From positions 248,001 through 312,000 of the forward strand of contig NZ_OX366349.1 in NCBI RefSeq assembly GCF_947250775.1: DNA of 64,000 nucleotides, read 5' to 3'. This document shows positions 1 through 8,914 of the stretch, piece after piece. Position numbers and translations under genes: made by a program. The notes below the pieces were generated by a model. It was not told the origin of the DNA. It searched no databases and saw only the letters and a program-made list of their open reading frames with translations. The first letter of the stretch is position 1. Each line of letters starts with the position of its first letter. This stretch comes from Wolbachia endosymbiont (group A) of Rhinocyllus conicus. GTDB lineage: Bacteria > Pseudomonadota > Alphaproteobacteria > Rickettsiales > Anaplasmataceae.

Positions 1-82
1 AATTTTACCACTGCTTAGTAAATATGAAAAGCCAAAAGAACCACCAAAAACCTTAAGTGATTCTGTGCCGGAGATGAAGTAA
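1..82 (+). CDS. petB: cytochrome b, C-terminal end only (cut by window start)
   Basis: An open frame enters the window and encodes about 26 residues ending PEMK before TAA at 80-82. Its stop overlaps the ATG of cytochrome c1 (TAATG). In alphaproteobacteria cytochrome b lies directly before cytochrome c1 in the petABC operon of the bc1 complex, so I infer this is the cytoplasmic tail of cytochrome b. The piece is too short to identify alone; the call rests mostly on position. Confidence 0.8.
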   Translation, partial: ILPLLSKYEKPKEPPKTLSDSVPEMK

Positions 83-843
83 TGCTGATGAGAAGTATGT
101 TAGCTATACTTTGCATATTGTTTTTTGCTAATTTTGTGTATGCAGAAGAATTCAAGCCATCACCAAATAAAAAAATGGACTGGAAATTTGATGGAATTAC
201 CGGATCTTTCGATAGAGAGTCAATTCAACGAGGCTATAAAGTGTATAAAGAAGTCTGTGCTGCTTGTCATTCAATGAATAGGATAGCATTTCGTAATTTG
301 CAAGATGTTGGTTTTTCTGAAGAAGATATAAAACAGATTGCAGCTTCTTATCAAGTTAAAGATGGTCCGAATGATTTGGGTGAAATGTTCGATAGACCTG
401 GAGTACCTTCGGATTATTTTATTGCACCTTTTGATACAAAAGAAGCAGCTGCAGCAAGCAATAATGGTGCAGTTCCACCAGACTTATCGTTAATTATTAA
501 AGCAAGGCATGATGGTGCAAATTATGTCTATTCACTGTTAACAGGCTATCAAAACGGCGAGCACGATGAAAATGATTTATACTTCAACCCTTACTTTTCA
601 ACAGGCAGGTTAGCTATGGCGCCACCACTTTCTGAAGGAATGGTGGAATATGATGGTGCAAGACAAGCCACAGTTGAAAATATGGCGTATGATGTGATAA
701 ATTTTTTACAATGGGCAGCAGAGCCAGAATTAGAGCGCCGGCATAAACTTGGATTAAAAGTAGTGGCGTATTTTATAATTTTAACAGTGTTTTTTGTATT
801 AACTAACAATAGAATTTGGAGCAAACTCTATAAAAAGAAGTGA
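82..843 (+). CDS. petC: cytochrome c1, bc1 complex
   Basis: This is the membrane-anchored c-type cytochrome of ubiquinol:cytochrome c reductase, passing electrons from the Rieske protein to cytochrome c on the periplasmic side. Residues 1-21 form a signal sequence ending near YAEE. The haem-attachment motif CAACH lies at residues 59-63. A methionine in the GRLAMAPPL segment is the likely sixth haem ligand, and a C-terminal membrane helix (about 229-246) is followed by a basic tail. The length of 253 aa is normal for the family. The start overlaps the stop of cytochrome b, so the genes are probably translationally coupled. A repeat begins within about 100 bp of the stop, so this is the end of the operon. 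Confidence 0.96.
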   Translation: MLMRSMLAILCILFFANFVYAEEFKPSPNKKMDWKFDGITGSFDRESIQRGYKVYKEVCAACHSMNRIAFRNLQDVGFSEEDIKQIAASYQVKDGPNDLGEMFDRPGVPSDYFIAPFDTKEAAAASNNGAVPPDLSLIIKARHDGANYVYSLLTGYQNGEHDENDLYFNPYFSTGRLAMAPPLSEGMVEYDGARQATVENMAYDVINFLQWAAEPELERRHKLGLKVVAYFIILTVFFVLTNNRIWSKLYKKK

Positions 844-1418
844 TAGTCAATTTTGCCTCAAATACAATGGTTGTCATCCAAGTAGCTAACACTGGTTCCT
901 TTATGACGGCAGTGCCCAGAGGTGTCATGCAAGTAGCTGACAACATAGAAACGAAAAACTTACTTGACAAACTCCGCCAGCCCCCTTATCATGGTACTGA
1001 AGGTATTCAGTTATCTTCATCTGTGCAGATTAAACAGCAAAAAAAACAACGTACTTGGCGTCTTATTTTTAATTTTTCGCACTATGTGCACCTTATGTCT
1101 TCACAACATTTCTGGGTTTTTACCTACACAAGCTGAAACGCGCTTATAAGTCGTTTAAGACAGTATAGTACGCCAATTTGCAGGATTAGAGAGTGACAAC
1201 TAGCTAACACGGGGTTTCTTTTGCCTTTTTTTCTGCTTAGTAAATTTCTTAAACATTTAAACTAAGGTGAGTTGCATTTAAAAGCAGCTAAATTGCAGTG
1301 TTTAAGACTTAAAAAACGCCAATACTGAAAATAGACAATGACTAGGGCTTCTTTTGCCTTTTTTTCCGTTTGGTAAATTTCTTAACGTTTGTAGCTAAAA
1401 GAGCCCAAGAGAGGTGTC
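844..1418 (+). repeat. dispersed promoter-bearing repeat, copy A
   Basis: No convincing gene lies here. From about 950 the sequence matches copies near 5.7 kb, 22.3-22.8 kb (inverted), 28.3 kb and 53.8 kb. A sigma70-like promoter opens the shared part: TTGACA at 964-969, 17 nt, TATCAT at 987-992. The body runs to a T-rich block near 1204-1225. That block is followed by a second, related block near 1344-1380, so the end of the repeat is internally duplicated. The serine-recombinase element is inserted at its downstream edge. The short open frames here are not conserved in frame between copies and I treat them as noise. Confidence 0.8.
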
Positions 1419-3378
1419 ATTACCCCGCCAACAATGTTGCAAAAAACGTAAAATTAGAGAAAAGCATTTCTCGAAAACTTCTATGTCCAAAAACAAGAGT
1501 GCCATTTATTTATAGTGCCAACAATCAATTAACCATCAGTTTCAATGAATGATATGAACATATTATTTCAAGGAAAGTTCATGGGAAATAAGAGATTAGC
1601 TATACGGATTAGCTGTAGCTATGAAACTAACCGGTTGGCAGAAAAGTATTTGTTAGATGCTTATGAAAAAGCCGTGTCAAAGCAAGTAAGCCAAAAAAAT
1701 TTAAAACATAAAAATGGGATTCAAGGAGGATCAAATGGTAACAGTGAGTTTATATGCAAGAGTTTCTTCGGGGAAACAAGCACAAGAAAATACAATAGCA
1801 AGTCAAGTTGCAGCTTTAGAGAAGCAAATTAGTACGGATGGATACAAATTATTAAGTGAGTATAAATTTATTGATAATGGCTACAGTGGATCTAATCTAG
1901 TCCGTCCTGATCTAGAAAAGTTACGTGATAAAGTAACAGAAGGTAAAATTGATAGAATTTACATTCATTCACCTGATCGCTTATCTAGAAAATATGCATA
2001 TCAAATGGTATTACTTGAAGAATTTGAGAAAGCAGGAGCAGAAACGGTTTTCTTAAATTATGAGATTAACGATAATCCAGAATCTCAATTGCTGTTACAA
2101 ATGCAAGGTATGATAGCAGAATATGAACGAGCGAAAATTATGGAACGAAGTCGTCGCGGAAAGATTTATGCAGCTAATAAAGGTTGTGTAAGCGTAATGG
2201 GAGGAGCTCCTTATGGTTATCGTTATATAGATAAATATATGGGAGGAGGACAAGCTTTATTTGAAATAAACGAAGAAGAAGCTAATGTTGTTAGGAAAGT
2301 ATTTTTGTGGATAGGAAGAGAAAGGACAAGTATTGGGGAAGTGTGTCGTCGGCTAAACACTATGTCTATTATAACACGAACAGGAAAAAAGTACTGGGAT
2401 AGAAGTGTGATTTGGGGTATGTTAAAAAATCCTGCTTACAAAGGACAAGCGGCTTTTGGTAAAACAAAAGTAGGTATAAAGTTACAACATATCAGACCAC
2501 AGAAACATTCTTGTGAACAACCGAAAGATAATTACTCTACCTATTCTGTTGAAAAAGCAAATTGGATTTATGTTAAAGTGCCAAATATAGTGGACGAAGA
2601 TGTATTTGATATAGTTCAAGAACAATTAGCTGAGAATAGAAAAATAGCAAGGACAAGAGAAAGAGGAGCAAAATATTTACTACAAGGTTTAATCGTATGT
2701 AAGCGTTGTCGTTATGCATATTACGGAAGTCCTGTAAGAAATAAGCGAGGAGAAAAAATTGATCATTATGCTTATTATCGTTGTATTGGTAGAGATTCTT
2801 ACCGTTTTGGTGGTAATAAAATTTGTGATAATAAACACATTCGTACAGATGCATTAGAAACAGCCGTTTGGGAAGAGGTTAAGCATTTATTGAAAAATCC
2901 AAATAGGGTTTTAGAAGAATACAGGCGTAGACTTTCAGAGCTTAAAAAATCATCATGGGATCAAAAAAGCGATTTACTAGAGAAACAAGAAAATAAATTA
3001 AAACGTGGTATTGCTAGACTTATTGATAGTTATGCTCAAGAATATATTAATCAAGAAGAATTTGAACCACGAATTAAAGCAATGAAACAAAGTTTAAAAA
3101 CAATTGAAGAGGAGAAGAAAAGGATATTCGATCAAAAGAAATTAAAACAGGAATTAACTTTGGTTGTAACCAATTTAGAAGACTTTTCTTCCAATATTAC
3201 ATCAAACCTTGATAACGCAGACTGGCTAACTAAACGTGATATTATTAGAACGTTAGTCAAGAGAATTGAAATTAACCTTGAGGACGTAAATGTGGTATTT
3301 CGTGTAAAAGAGCTACCAAACTCTCCTGGAAATAATCGAGAAGAAAAGAAAAATTTGCAACATTGTTGGCGGGGTAAT
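1419..3378 (+). mobile_element. serine-recombinase mobile element, copy 1 (1,960 bp)
   Basis: The limits are set by comparison with 20151-22110. The two 1,960-bp segments read as identical, and similarity stops abruptly on both sides (C against G before, T against G after). The ends are a perfect 25-bp inverted repeat beginning ATTACCCCGCCAACAATG. The unit contains only a small ORF and a large serine recombinase. The left flank is dispersed repeat A and the right flank is a unique stretch before uvrB. Typical IS families with long perfect inverted repeats use DDE transposases, so this pairing with a serine recombinase is unusual. The ends may be attachment half-sites instead. Confidence 0.85.
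1581..1832 (+). CDS. small protein encoded just before the serine recombinase
   Basis: An 83-aa frame starts at ATG 1581 behind a purine-rich AGGAAAG site and overlaps the start of the recombinase by 98 nt in another frame. I do not recognise the family. A relative lies at 5730-5978 on the minus strand, also directly before a recombinase start. Both share the pattern of a short strand, a C-x-Y-E core, then L-A-[ED]-K and a charged helix. Both frames stay open past the recombinase start. A recombination directionality factor is one possibility from its position, but nothing in the sequence proves it. An alternative upstream ATG at 1545 has no better ribosome site. Confidence 0.55.
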   Translation: MGNKRLAIRISCSYETNRLAEKYLLDAYEKAVSKQVSQKNLKHKNGIQGGSNGNSEFICKSFFGETSTRKYNSKSSCSFREAN

Positions 3379-3381
3379 TAA
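1735..3381 (+). CDS. large serine recombinase, copy 1
   Basis: This is a site-specific recombinase of the large serine family, which cuts DNA through a 5' phosphoserine. The N-terminal resolvase domain (about 1-145) starts LYARVSSGKQ with the nucleophilic serine in RVSS and keeps SPDRLSRK and GMIAEYERAKIMERSRRGK. A recombinase domain (about 155-275), a zinc ribbon (CKRCRY about 318-323, then paired cysteines near 345-365) and a coiled coil (about 385-475) follow. I start it at 1735 because AAGGAGG lies 6 nt upstream; ATG 1714 has no such site. The stop TAA at 3379-3381 lies outside the mobile element, in the flanking DNA. WO prophages carry integrases of this type. Confidence 0.93.
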   Translation: MVTVSLYARVSSGKQAQENTIASQVAALEKQISTDGYKLLSEYKFIDNGYSGSNLVRPDLEKLRDKVTEGKIDRIYIHSPDRLSRKYAYQMVLLEEFEKAGAETVFLNYEINDNPESQLLLQMQGMIAEYERAKIMERSRRGKIYAANKGCVSVMGGAPYGYRYIDKYMGGGQALFEINEEEANVVRKVFLWIGRERTSIGEVCRRLNTMSIITRTGKKYWDRSVIWGMLKNPAYKGQAAFGKTKVGIKLQHIRPQKHSCEQPKDNYSTYSVEKANWIYVKVPNIVDEDVFDIVQEQLAENRKIARTRERGAKYLLQGLIVCKRCRYAYYGSPVRNKRGEKIDHYAYYRCIGRDSYRFGGNKICDNKHIRTDALETAVWEEVKHLLKNPNRVLEEYRRRLSELKKSSWDQKSDLLEKQENKLKRGIARLIDSYAQEYINQEEFEPRIKAMKQSLKTIEEEKKRIFDQKKLKQELTLVVTNLEDFSSNITSNLDNADWLTKRDIIRTLVKRIEINLEDVNVVFRVKELPNSPGNNREEKKNLQHCWRGN

Positions 3382-3603
3382 TCCCTTGCTTGGTACCCCA
3401 CCATTCATATTCTATAACCATTACTCACTAATTCTTTAGTGATTACCGTAATACATAGGTAAGTCAATAAAAAAATACACCTTTCCTTCTTCAGTTCTAA
3501 GAAATTGTCAAAAGTCTCAAAAAGATGAGTTAAAATAAAAAGAAGAATAGTGGAAGTTTAGTTGTTTACACTTTCATGCTATGCCCATAGCATCATATAT
3601 TAC

Positions 3604-5517
3604 TTAACCTTGCAATAATTTTTTTATTCTTGCTGCTTCTTCAAACTCTAAATTTTCAGCATGCTCTATCATTTGCTTTCTCAAGTCATCCTTATTAGTA
3701 TTTACTTTTGGTTCTGCTATTGCCCTCTCCTGTAAGGTGTTTGATATAGGTTTTATTATAGTCTTCGGGACAATATTGTGCAATATATTATGTTCTTCTT
3801 GTTTTTTTCTTCTTCTTTCAGTCTCTCTTAATGCACGATCTAAAGAACCAGTGATTTTATCTGCATATAAAATTACTCTACCTTCAGCATTACGTGCAGC
3901 ACGACCGATCGTTTGAATGAGCGATGTTTCTGATCGCAAAAATCCTTCTTTATCAGCATCTAAAATTGCAACCAAACCACACTCTGGAATATCAAGACCT
4001 TCCCTAAGCAAGTTAACACCTACTAAAACGTCAATTTCTTTAGATCTTAATTTACATATAATTTCTATTCTCTCCAGCGCACCAATATCAGAATGCAAAT
4101 AACTCACTCTCATATTTAATTCACTCATATATTCAGCTAAATTTTCAGCCATTTTTTTTGTCAGTGTAGTGATTAAAACACAAAATCCCTTTCCTATTGT
4201 CACTTGTGCCTCATGAATTACATCATCAATTTGACTCTCTATTGGTTTCACAATGCAGATTGGGTCTGTAAGCCCTGTTGGACGGATAACTTGCTCTATA
4301 AATACATTATTGGTCTTTGCCAACTCATACTTTCCAGAAGTAGCTGAAATGTAAATAGTCTGCGGCCTAACTTTCTCCCATTCTTCAAATTTTAATGGAC
4401 GATTATCAAAAGCGGAAGGGAGCCTGAAGCCATAGTCAATCAATTTCTTTTTACGTGCCTCATTACCACTGTACATCGCACCAATCTGAGGAACGGTGAC
4501 ATGACTTTCATCAACAAACAAAATTACATCTTTGGGTAAATATTCAAACAAAGTAGGCGGTGGATCCCCAGCTTCCATTCCATAGAGATAACGCGAATAA
4601 TTTTCAATACCTTTACATATTCCTGTTGTTCTCATCATTTCAATATCAAAATTAGTGCGTTGCTCGAGGCGCTTTGCTTCAACAATCTTGTTTTGCAAGT
4701 AGTAATAATCCAAGCATTCATGCAGCTCTTTTTTGATTAGCTCAACTGTCTGCAACAGAGTCTCACGTGATGTAATGTGATAGCTGTTTGGAAAAATGGT
4801 GATTGTATTTAGGCTTTTGGTAATATTACTCGTTATAGCATCAATTTCAGAAATTTCTTCTATTTCATCACCAAGCAGCGATAAACGCCAAGCTTTATTT
4901 TCATAATAGGCAGGAAATATATCGATAATATCGCCACGCACTCTGAAATATCCTCTCTCAAACCTGGTATCAGAGCGCTTGTATTGGAGATCAGCTAAGT
5001 TACTCAAGAAATCATTAACATGAATTTTATCTCCAACACTTAAAGATATAGTCATGCTGCGGTAGCTTTCAGGCGAACCAAGACCGTATATGCAAGAAAC
5101 ACTGGCAACTACGATCGTGTCCCTGCGCTCCAAGAGGGAGCAGACGGCAGAATAACGCAGCATGTCAATTCTGTCGTTGATTGCAGAGTCTTTTTCGATA
5201 TAAGTATCAGTTTGCGGCAAATAAGCTTCGGGCTGATAGTAATCATAATAAGAAATGAAATATCCAACAGCATTATTGGGAAATAATCCTTTCATTTCCT
5301 CATAAAGTTGTGCTGCTAAGGTTTTATTGTGTGCCATGATCAGCGCAGGTCTGTTTGTCCTTGCTATAACATTTGCCATAGTGAAAGTTTTCCCAGAACC
5401 AGTAACCCCAAGTAAAACTTGGTCTCTTTTATTGCTATTTAGCCCCGCAATTAAACTATCGATTGCCTGCGGTTGATCTCCAGCGGGTTGAAAATGTGTA
5501 GTGATTTGAAATTTCAT
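3604..5517 (-). CDS. uvrB: UvrABC excinuclease subunit B
   Basis: This is the damage-verifying helicase-like subunit of nucleotide excision repair, loaded by UvrA and handing DNA to UvrC. The protein has Walker A GVTGSGKT at residues 37-44, the beta-hairpin region [10 protein letters not shown] near 91-100, the helicase motif DESHVTVPQ, the motif QTIGRAARN, and a C-terminal UVR domain (about 600-637) that binds UvrC. At 637 aa it is somewhat short but complete. It is a core chromosomal gene between two copies of the recombinase element, so recombination between them would delete it. Confidence 0.98.
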   Translation of the reverse strand: MKFQITTHFQPAGDQPQAIDSLIAGLNSNKRDQVLLGVTGSGKTFTMANVIARTNRPALIMAHNKTLAAQLYEEMKGLFPNNAVGYFISYYDYYQPEAYLPQTDTYIEKDSAINDRIDMLRYSAVCSLLERRDTIVVASVSCIYGLGSPESYRSMTISLSVGDKIHVNDFLSNLADLQYKRSDTRFERGYFRVRGDIIDIFPAYYENKAWRLSLLGDEIEEISEIDAITSNITKSLNTITIFPNSYHITSRETLLQTVELIKKELHECLDYYYLQNKIVEAKRLEQRTNFDIEMMRTTGICKGIENYSRYLYGMEAGDPPPTLFEYLPKDVILFVDESHVTVPQIGAMYSGNEARKKKLIDYGFRLPSAFDNRPLKFEEWEKVRPQTIYISATSGKYELAKTNNVFIEQVIRPTGLTDPICIVKPIESQIDDVIHEAQVTIGKGFCVLITTLTKKMAENLAEYMSELNMRVSYLHSDIGALERIEIICKLRSKEIDVLVGVNLLREGLDIPECGLVAILDADKEGFLRSETSLIQTIGRAARNAEGRVILYADKITGSLDRALRETERRRKKQEEHNILHNIVPKTIIKPISNTLQERAIAEPKVNTNKDDLRKQMIEHAENLEFEEAARIKKLLQG

Positions 5518-5626
5518 AGACTTTACTTACTATCTTTGATTCATTGCATAGTGAACACTATATTGCTTTTAAGATAAGTTGTATAGCTATAAACTTTCCG
5601 TAAAGCCATAAAACATTAACCAACAA

Positions 5627-5806
5627 TAGACTTCTTGCATAACCATATAACAAACTTTTATTGGGAATAGAAACGAAAAACTTCCTTGACAAACTCCGCC
5701 AGCCCCCTTATCATGAAACTGAAGCTATTTCATTTAACTTCGCAATCTGTGCAGATTAAAACGACAAGAAAACTTGTATTTGTCGTACTATGCTTAATTT
5801 TTTGCA
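5627..5806 (+). repeat. dispersed promoter-bearing repeat, copy B (truncated)
   Basis: The stretch from TAGACTTCTTGCATAACC through the promoter matches the right-hand part of copy C (22.7-22.8 kb, inverted). TTGACA at 5686-5691 and TATCAT at 5709-5714 are separated by exactly 17 nt. Similarity to the other copies ends at the shared TTTTTTGCAC near 5806. There the sequence passes directly into a minus-strand serine-recombinase start, so the repeat abuts a deletion or insertion junction. Confidence 0.75.
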
Positions 5807-5978
5807 CGATGACACTCTCGCATATAAACTCACTACTTTCATTTGTTTCTTTCTCTCTATTTTCTTTTTTTCTCTTTATCAATCTCTCTATCAGTTGCCC
5901 GTATACATCCGATAAGCGTTTATCTGCTAACTCATCAGGCTCATATCGACAAGTTACAGTTAATACCTTTTTTCTCAT
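5730..5978 (-). CDS. small protein before the recombinase remnant, possibly C-terminally altered
   Basis: ATG at 5978 has a good AGGAGAAAC ribosome site. The product begins MRKKVLTVTCRYEPDELADK and has a lysine/glutamate-rich helix. It resembles the small protein of the recombinase elements (1581-1832, 20313-20564) in length, gene position and residue pattern, and like them runs past the recombinase ATG in another frame. Its last residues are encoded by repeat B, so the original C-terminus may be lost. Function unknown. Confidence 0.5.
   Translation of the reverse strand: MRKKVLTVTCRYEPDELADKRLSDVYGQLIERLIKRKKENREKETNESSEFICESVIVQKIKHSTTNTSFLVVLICTDCEVK
5805..5842 (-). pseudogene. serine recombinase remnant, N-terminal 12 codons only
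   Basis: On the minus strand ATG at 5842 opens the frame MKVVSLYARVSSC, matching the first residues of the full recombinases (VTVSLYARVSSG) through the catalytic RVSS motif. The match then stops and repeat B begins. The related small ORF sits just upstream, as in the complete elements. This is the stub of a diverged third recombinase gene, at the baseplate end of the prophage module where a WO integrase would be plausible. Confidence 0.75.
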
Positions 5979-6274
5979 TGTTTCTCCTGTAAATATTTTT
6001 ATAGTTCGGGCACTCCTTTTTTCCATAAATCCATTACTCTTGCGAAAAAGACGCAACTGTTAACCTTCGTTTTGTTTTACTTTTATGCACAATTTTGGAA
6101 ACACATAGCGCTATCTTTCATCAATTGAGCACTCTCCCAAATCATCAAGCTTCTTTTTTCCCTCTAATGATAAAATTTCCCTTTTTCCATAATCACCTCT
6201 TTCTTAGCCACAGCCCTTCTAAATTTTCACAAGCTCTTCTTTTGCCACTATCACACCTGCTGCTGATACGACCC

Positions 6275-6775
6275 TTATTTTTCTATGAACTCTCTCTGCT
6301 TATTTGCGATTTTTACGTTCTCTAACACTTCTTTTATCTCTTTATTATTTCTCGCATAATCCATTGCCGTTTTGCCAGATTTATCCTTTTGCTCTATATT
6401 TGCTCCGGCTTTTACTAGCTCTTCTACTATTTTTATTTCACTTACCATGCAGGCAAGGTGCAACGGAGCAAATTTGCTACTTCGTTCCACTGCGTTTATA
6501 TCTGCTCCTGCCTTTATCAGCTCCTTTGTATTTTCTAGACGTTGTCCCATTACTGCTAAGTGCAATGGTCTATATTGTCCTGCATCCGCCACATTTACAT
6601 CTGCTCCCTTTTTGATTAATAATTTCACTTTTTTTGGATCTGGCATTCCCACCGCATAATGCAACATCGTCCTCCCTTTTGTGTCTTTTTTATTAATATT
6701 TTCTATTGAGTTATCTAATACTTCTTTCCACGACTTATTAAACTCTTCTCTTTCTTTCTTACTAAATTTTACCAT
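6275..6775 (-). CDS. ankyrin-repeat protein at the end of the phage module
   Basis: The 166-aa product carries about four ankyrin repeats (residues about 33-155), seen in phrases such as GRTMLHYAVG, YRPLHLAVMG, FAPLHLACMV and GKTAMDYARN with LLIKKGADVN-type turns. There is no signal peptide or membrane segment. Ankyrin genes next to the tail or baseplate genes are typical of WO phages and are suspected to act in the eukaryotic host, but nothing here fixes a target. About 195 bp separate it from tail protein I. Confidence 0.85.
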   Translation of the reverse strand: MVKFSKKEREEFNKSWKEVLDNSIENINKKDTKGRTMLHYAVGMPDPKKVKLLIKKGADVNVADAGQYRPLHLAVMGQRLENTKELIKAGADINAVERSSKFAPLHLACMVSEIKIVEELVKAGANIEQKDKSGKTAMDYARNNKEIKEVLENVKIANKQREFIEK

Positions 6776-6969
6776 AATGTTCCTCAGCTATTAATGCAAT
6801 TTAAAGTGCCTCCAATTTGGCTCACTTTAGCGCTTAGCAAATCTTGTTTGTTTACTAGCTACTTTTTCACTTAGGGCTGTTTTGGCATGGAAAAGCAACT
6901 TCTTTTTTTCAAAAAACACACATTTTTACCGAATGTTAATGTAGTGTATGAAGATATAAATATATGTAT

Positions 6970-8130
6970 TTAATTCATTAAGCATATAGGTTGTTTTTCT
7001 TCCCAGGACCTGTTCAAATGTCGATGTTCGTGCCAAGTTAAAACGCCTCCGTAAAATACTAAAATGTAGTTTTCTAGCTCGTATGTTGCATTTTTTTGCT
7101 TTGAATCCAATTCGTTTTCAAAATGAATGTAGTGTTCTGCTACGCTAAATCTTATTATTTTGGGGGTAGAGAAATTCTTTACTTGATAGTGGTGAACGGC
7201 AAAAAATCTTTCTAAAATTGGCTTGTATTTTAAATTCCACACTTGTTCAGATAGCTTATCACTTCCTAGTAAAAACCTTTTTCCCCTCTCTTCTATACTA
7301 CTTACTGGAAAACATGCGTTTATTTCTCCTAAACTCCAACTGTCCGATAATACTATCTGCGCTTTCGCAAACTTAATCTCAGGTAATAAGCTCTGTGGTA
7401 GCGGATATAACGTTTTTAAATTATTCCACTGATGACTTCTTTCATAAATACCGTTATAATTCTTTGTGTGAGGCTCGGTTTCTCCAAGTATTGCTACATC
7501 TAGCCTATACAGATCATTACTTAATGCCTGCTCATAATGAATCCGAAAAGTACCAAACTTAAAAGTTGGATTTAAGATTTTTAGCTCAAATGTGTTCTTC
7601 CGACCAAATGATAACACTGGTCCATCTTTTTCTATTTTTACCCCCGAATAGTCAGAAAGAAGATCTCCAAATAAACTCTCATCCAATATAAATCTCTGCG
7701 CATTATAATAATCGTTAAAAATCCTCATTAGCCGTGATCTTGCAGGTAATGATAGTTTTGCTAGTTCTACTACTGCATCAACAAAGAAGTCTTTCGGAAC
7801 ATCTTTTATCCCTATCTGTAATTCAAAAAAGTGTTCTCCGGGTGGCTCTTCAATAATTGTAATATCTTCTATATTTGCCCATTTTAATGCTATTTTTAGT
7901 GACGCTGGTGTTCCTCTTAAACGCTGAAATTTTATTCCTTCTTTTATCGCCTTTCTTTTGTCTTTTACCCAGCGTAGAATTTCCCCCAATCCATATTCTT
8001 CAACCAACCACGGCAATATTTTTTCCCCTAGGCTAAATTTAAATCCTTTTACACAGCTTGGGTCTACTTTGTAATCGATTGCATCAATCAGCGCTTTTTC
8101 TTGCTTTGTTGCGTTTGGTGGTAATAGCAT
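6970..8130 (-). CDS. phage tail protein I (baseplate, P2 gpI-like)
   Basis: It follows the baseplate J gene with a 1-base overlap. The first 200 residues have the character of phage tail protein I: LPPNATKQEKALIDAIDY at the start, then GFKFSLGEKILPWLVEEYG and a run on GTPASLKIALKWA. At 386 aa it is about twice the length of P2 gpI; the extra C-terminal half is an extension I do not recognise, as WO gpI proteins tend to have. Its role would be at the rim of the baseplate. Confidence 0.82.
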   Translation of the reverse strand: MLLPPNATKQEKALIDAIDYKVDPSCVKGFKFSLGEKILPWLVEEYGLGEILRWVKDKRKAIKEGIKFQRLRGTPASLKIALKWANIEDITIIEEPPGEHFFELQIGIKDVPKDFFVDAVVELAKLSLPARSRLMRIFNDYYNAQRFILDESLFGDLLSDYSGVKIEKDGPVLSFGRKNTFELKILNPTFKFGTFRIHYEQALSNDLYRLDVAILGETEPHTKNYNGIYERSHQWNNLKTLYPLPQSLLPEIKFAKAQIVLSDSWSLGEINACFPVSSIEERGKRFLLGSDKLSEQVWNLKYKPILERFFAVHHYQVKNFSTPKIIRFSVAEHYIHFENELDSKQKNATYELENYILVFYGGVLTWHEHRHLNRSWEEKQPICLMN

Positions 8131-8912
8131 TAATTCAACTCAACATTTAAACTTCTTAAGGCAGCACACTCATTCCCCAGTACCACAACATCCTCTCTTG
8201 GCTCGATTAATTCTACGTTTTCTACCCCATCCACAAACAGGTTGGCTATAATCCATGATTTCGTTACTTTCCATCCTAATCTTTTCGTTGTTTCAAATTT
8301 TTCGATAAATTGCTTCTTCACCGTTTCAATAATATCTGGTCTTTTAATGCTAATTTTACTGTGGATATCTATTTCTATAATATTGCAACTTACCACTTCT
8401 ATTGTATCTGTTAAAATCCTCACATCCTCCCTGTTTAGCTGATTTCTGACAATTTCTAGTAATTCTTCTGGCAGTGTGGATAATTCTGTTGATAAGATTG
8501 AAACTTGTACTTTTCCTGGTACAGGTGATTCTACTAATGCATCTTTTACTCTCGTATCTGCTGATAATGCATAATACCGATAATTTCCTCCTGTGCTTGA
8601 GCCAACTATTCTTGCCTTGATTCTTTTTCTAAATCGTTCATCCTTTTCCCCGTTCTCCCTTTCCACTCCGTAAAATTCAGCTAAATCATCAAGTTCTTCT
8701 CCCCTTGCAAACTTAAGTAAGTTGCCCCTTGCTGCTTCGTTTATTCTTTCTCTGAGCAAAAGTTCTCGCCATGCTGCTACCTCTAAAATCTTTATTGCTG
8801 GGTCACTTTCTACTAATGCTGTAAAACTTGAGTCTCGACGTATCAACTCCTCCTTCATACGTGAAAAGATTTCTTCGAAGTTCAGTGGCTCAATAATGTT
8901 AGGCTGCTCCAT
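8130..8912 (-). CDS. phage baseplate assembly protein J
   Basis: The 260-aa protein fits the P2 gpJ/Mu gp47 baseplate family: an N-terminal ALVESDPAIKILEVAAWRE segment, GELDDLAEFYGVER-like text near residue 80, and a C-terminal region of beta strands. It lies 2 bp after the W-like gene and overlaps tail protein I by one base. The order V, PAAR, W, J, I is the conserved baseplate order of P2-like phages and WO. Confidence 0.88.
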   Translation of the reverse strand: MEQPNIIEPLNFEEIFSRMKEELIRRDSSFTALVESDPAIKILEVAAWRELLLRERINEAARGNLLKFARGEELDDLAEFYGVERENGEKDERFRKRIKARIVGSSTGGNYRYYALSADTRVKDALVESPVPGKVQVSILSTELSTLPEELLEIVRNQLNREDVRILTDTIEVVSCNIIEIDIHSKISIKRPDIIETVKKQFIEKFETTKRLGWKVTKSWIIANLFVDGVENVELIEPREDVVVLGNECAALRSLNVELN

Positions 8913-8914
8913 CT

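Noticed and set aside
840..1149. Two open frames (98 and 61 codons) after cytochrome c1
   Set aside because: They lie in the dispersed repeat, have no ribosome site, and the frames are not kept in copies C, D and E.
3382..3603. Gene or attachment site between recombinase copy 1 and uvrB
   Set aside because: The 222 bp hold no convincing frame, and no sequence matches the other flank of the element.
6095..6659. Plus-strand frames of 76 to 103 codons opposite the ankyrin gene
   Set aside because: They are antisense to ankyrin repeats and have no independent support.
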